Positions 62,068 to 64,000 of a stretch of 64,000 nucleotides of DNA are shown here, one piece after another. A program made the position numbers and the translations under genes. Location of the stretch: the NCBI RefSeq assembly GCF_041276405.1, contig NZ_JBGGGT010000001.1, positions 107,501-171,500 of the forward strand, in the 5' to 3' direction. This stretch comes from Microvirga sp. TS319 (GTDB taxonomy: Bacteria > Pseudomonadota > Alphaproteobacteria > Rhizobiales > Beijerinckiaceae). Each line of letters begins with the position of its first letter. The stretch's first letter is position 1. The notes below the pieces were generated by a model. The model saw only the letters and a program-made list of their open reading frames with translations. It was not told the DNA's origin and made no database searches.

Positions 62068-63858
62068 ATGCCGGTTTACAAGGCCCCTGTCGAAGACGTC
62101 ATGTTTCTCTTGAACGACGTTTTCCAGCTCGAGCGTCACAACAATCTGCCGGGCTTTGCGGATGCCACGCCGGATGTGGTGGAGGCGATCCTCTCCGAGG
62201 GAGCCAGACTCTGCGAGGAGGTGTTCGCTCCCCTGAACCGCACGGGGGATCTGGAGGGCTGCACCCGCAATCCGGACGGTTCCGTGACGACGCCGAAAGG
62301 CTTCAGAGAGGCCTATGAGGCCTACGCGGCCGGCGGTTGGATGGGCCTGTCGATGCCGGAGGAATACGGCGGCCAGGGACTGCCCTCGACGCTGAACACC
62401 GTCATGCAGGAATTCGTCTCCTCCGCGAACCTGTCCCTCGGCATGTATCCGGGACTGACCCAGGGTGCCATCGCGGCCCTTCTGGTTCATGGGACCGAGC
62501 AGCAGAAGAAGACCTATCTGCCGAAGATGGTCGAGGGCGCCTGGACCGGCACCATGAACCTGACCGAGCCCCATTGCGGCACGGATCTGGGCCTGCTCAA
62601 GACCAAGGCGGTCCCGAACGGCGACGGTTCCTATGCGATCTCGGGCACCAAGATCTTCATCTCGGCCGGTGAGCACGACATGGCTGAGAACATCGTGCAT
62701 TTGGTGCTGGCCCGGATCGAGGGCGCGCCAGCGGGGACCAAGGGCATCTCGCTTTTCGTGGTGCCCAAGTTCCTCGTCGACAAGGATGGTTCGCTGGGAT
62801 CAAGGAACGGCGTGTCCTGCGGCTCGCTCGAGCACAAGATGGGCATTCACGGCAATGCCACCTGCGTCATGAACTACGACGGTGCGGTGGGCTGGCTCGT
62901 GGGCCAGGAGAACCGCGGCCTCAATGCCATGTTCGTGATGATGAACGAGGCACGTCTCGCGGTCGGCGTGCAGGGGCTGTCGCAATCGGAGGCCGCTTAC
63001 CAGAATGCTGTCGCCTACGCGAAGGAGCGTCTGCAGGGCCGCTCCCTCGATGGCCCGAAGTTCCCGGACAAACCTGCCGATCCGATCATCGTGCATCCCG
63101 ATGTGCGCCGCACGCTTCTGTCCATCAAGTCCTTCAACGAGGCCGGGCGCGCGCTCCTCGTCTGGACGGCGCTGAAGAGCGACATCGCGCATCGTTCGGC
63201 CGACGAGGCCGAGCGTCAGTCGGCGGACGACCATATGGGCCTCCTGACTCCGGTGGTGAAGGGCGTGCTGACCGATCTCGGCTTCGAGAATACCGTGAAG
63301 GCGCAGCAGATGTTCGGTGGCCACGGCTATATCGAGGAATGGGGCATGTCGCAGTTCGTGCGCGATGCCCGCATCCCCATGATCTACGAGGGCGCGAACG
63401 GAATCCAGGCGATGGACCTCGTGGGCCGCAAGCTCGGGAAGGATGGCGGCCGCGCCATCATGAGCTTCTTCAACGAGGTCGGCGCGTTCTGCCAGGAGAA
63501 CAGCGACGGGAACCTGAAGGGCTTCGTCACTCCCTTGCAGCAAGGTCTCGAACACCTGCAGCAGGCCACCATGTGGTTCATGCAGAACGCCATGGCGAAG
63601 CCCGACAATGCCGGCGCCGGCGCCACCGATTACATGCATCTCTTCGGCACTGTCGCGATGGGCTATATGTGGGCCAGAATCGCGAAGGCCGCGCATGCCA
63701 AGAAAGCCCATGGAGACGGCGCGGCCGAGAGAATGGACGCGAAACTGCTGACGGGACGGTTCTTCATGGAACGCATGATGCCGGAAACCGGCCTGCGCCT
63801 GGCGCGCATCACGTCCGGTGCGGATGTCACGATGGCGATGTCGGTGGAGGCATTCTGA
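62068..63858 (+). CDS. Acyl-CoA dehydrogenase (FadE-like, with C-terminal domain)
   Basis: 596 residues, ATG 62068 after GGAGGAGTGT. Flavin fold with MNLTEPHCGTDLGLLKTKA, GISLFVVPKFLVDKDGSLG and the C-terminal helical part RDARIPMIYEGANGIQAMDLVGRKL, whose Glu is the likely catalytic base. The extra C-terminal ~120 residues are typical of the long bacterial acyl-CoA dehydrogenases. Oxidises acyl-CoA to enoyl-CoA. Possibly under the MerR regulator encoded before it. Confidence 0.93.
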   Translation: MPVYKAPVEDVMFLLNDVFQLERHNNLPGFADATPDVVEAILSEGARLCEEVFAPLNRTGDLEGCTRNPDGSVTTPKGFREAYEAYAAGGWMGLSMPEEYGGQGLPSTLNTVMQEFVSSANLSLGMYPGLTQGAIAALLVHGTEQQKKTYLPKMVEGAWTGTMNLTEPHCGTDLGLLKTKAVPNGDGSYAISGTKIFISAGEHDMAENIVHLVLARIEGAPAGTKGISLFVVPKFLVDKDGSLGSRNGVSCGSLEHKMGIHGNATCVMNYDGAVGWLVGQENRGLNAMFVMMNEARLAVGVQGLSQSEAAYQNAVAYAKERLQGRSLDGPKFPDKPADPIIVHPDVRRTLLSIKSFNEAGRALLVWTALKSDIAHRSADEAERQSADDHMGLLTPVVKGVLTDLGFENTVKAQQMFGGHGYIEEWGMSQFVRDARIPMIYEGANGIQAMDLVGRKLGKDGGRAIMSFFNEVGAFCQENSDGNLKGFVTPLQQGLEHLQQATMWFMQNAMAKPDNAGAGATDYMHLFGTVAMGYMWARIAKAAHAKKAHGDGAAERMDAKLLTGRFFMERMMPETGLRLARITSGADVTMAMSVEAF

Positions 63859-63923
63859 TGGATTGGCGTCTTTCCGGCCGCAGCCAAGCGAAGGGCCGGA
63901 AACGCGAGACGAGTGAAGAGCCT

Positions 63924-64000
63924 AGAGCATCGAACGCGGGAAGTGGGAACCGGTTTCGCGTGCAAAGATGCTCAAGCAAGGAGAGCATCGAACGCGGGAA
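63924..64000. repeat. Dispersed palindromic repeat, locus 7 (runs off window)
   Basis: AGAGCATCGAACGCGGGAAG, then CCGGTTTCGCGTGCAAAGATGCTC, then a second GAGAGCATCGAACGCGGGAA at the window end. It is a variant of the repeat with GAACGCGGG in place of GGACCC. The full extent is outside the window. Confidence 0.7.

Noticed and set aside
1..64000. CRISPR array, tRNA, rRNA or insertion sequence
   Set aside because: I found no regularly spaced repeats, no transposase gene and no cloverleaf sequence. The repeats present are palindromic elements and the 702-bp pair.

Overview
The window is GC-rich, has no tRNA or rRNA gene that I can see, and carries alphaproteobacterial markers: a class I lysyl-tRNA synthetase, a bioMNY transporter, a TIGR02186/TauE pair, a PodJ-like polarity protein, an LexA-box type (GTTC-N7-GTTC direct repeats) typical of Alphaproteobacteria, and a dispersed palindromic repeat like those of Hyphomicrobiales. 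I infer a member of Hyphomicrobiales (Rhizobiales), perhaps Microvirga or a relative; the genus is a guess.

Region 1 (1-22.8 kb) is an exopolysaccharide locus. It has an initiating sugar-phosphate transferase, a flippase, a Wzy-type polymerase/ligase, an outer-membrane export protein, a chain-length protein, a BY-kinase-like protein with a degraded P-loop, five glycosyltransferases, a methyltransferase, an asparagine-synthetase-like amidotransferase, and a UDP-HexNAc 6-dehydrogenase plus 4-epimerase pair. Together these suggest a Wzx/Wzy-dependent polymer, possibly with amidated N-acetyl-hexosaminuronic acid. Two paralogous toroid-like enzymes, one with an RTX secretion tail and one with a signal peptide, share a 702-bp tract with only three mismatches, in direct orientation 11.76 kb apart.

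Region 2 (23.0-28.6 kb) is transport: BioMNY biotin uptake and a TAXI-type TRAP system.

Region 3 (28.7-37.4 kb) is the most unusual part. Four LexA-type boxes (GAAC-N7-GAAC on one strand) lie in three intergenic spaces and control ssb, a left operon of three unknown genes (one with a helix-hairpin-helix), a right operon of a coiled-coil protein, an SMC/Rad50-like ATPase and an SbcD-like phosphoesterase, then a TnsA-like protein and a Rad52-like annealing candidate. The ATPase appears circularly permuted: signature, Walker B and H-loop lie in the N-terminal half, and Walker A, coiled coil and a CPTC zinc hook lie in the C-terminal half. I regard this as the best candidate for an undescribed SOS-controlled DNA-processing system.

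Region 4 (37.8-46.3 kb) is mixed housekeeping and accessory: an amino-acid binding protein, lysK, an S24-type repressor that lacks both catalytic residues, a DUF952 protein with pyrD, a MATE transporter, an esterase and a NarL-type regulator.

Region 5 (46.5-56.1 kb) holds the ligase-associated DNA damage response set: ATP-dependent ligase and beta-lactamase-fold exonuclease on the minus strand, and Lhr-like helicase and PdeM phosphoesterase on the plus strand, with three unrelated metabolic genes between. Region 6 (56.1 kb to the end) has a TIGR02186/TauE pair, the PodJ-like Sel1 protein, and a MerR regulator next to an acyl-CoA dehydrogenase. Seven loci of a palindromic repeat family punctuate gene ends throughout.
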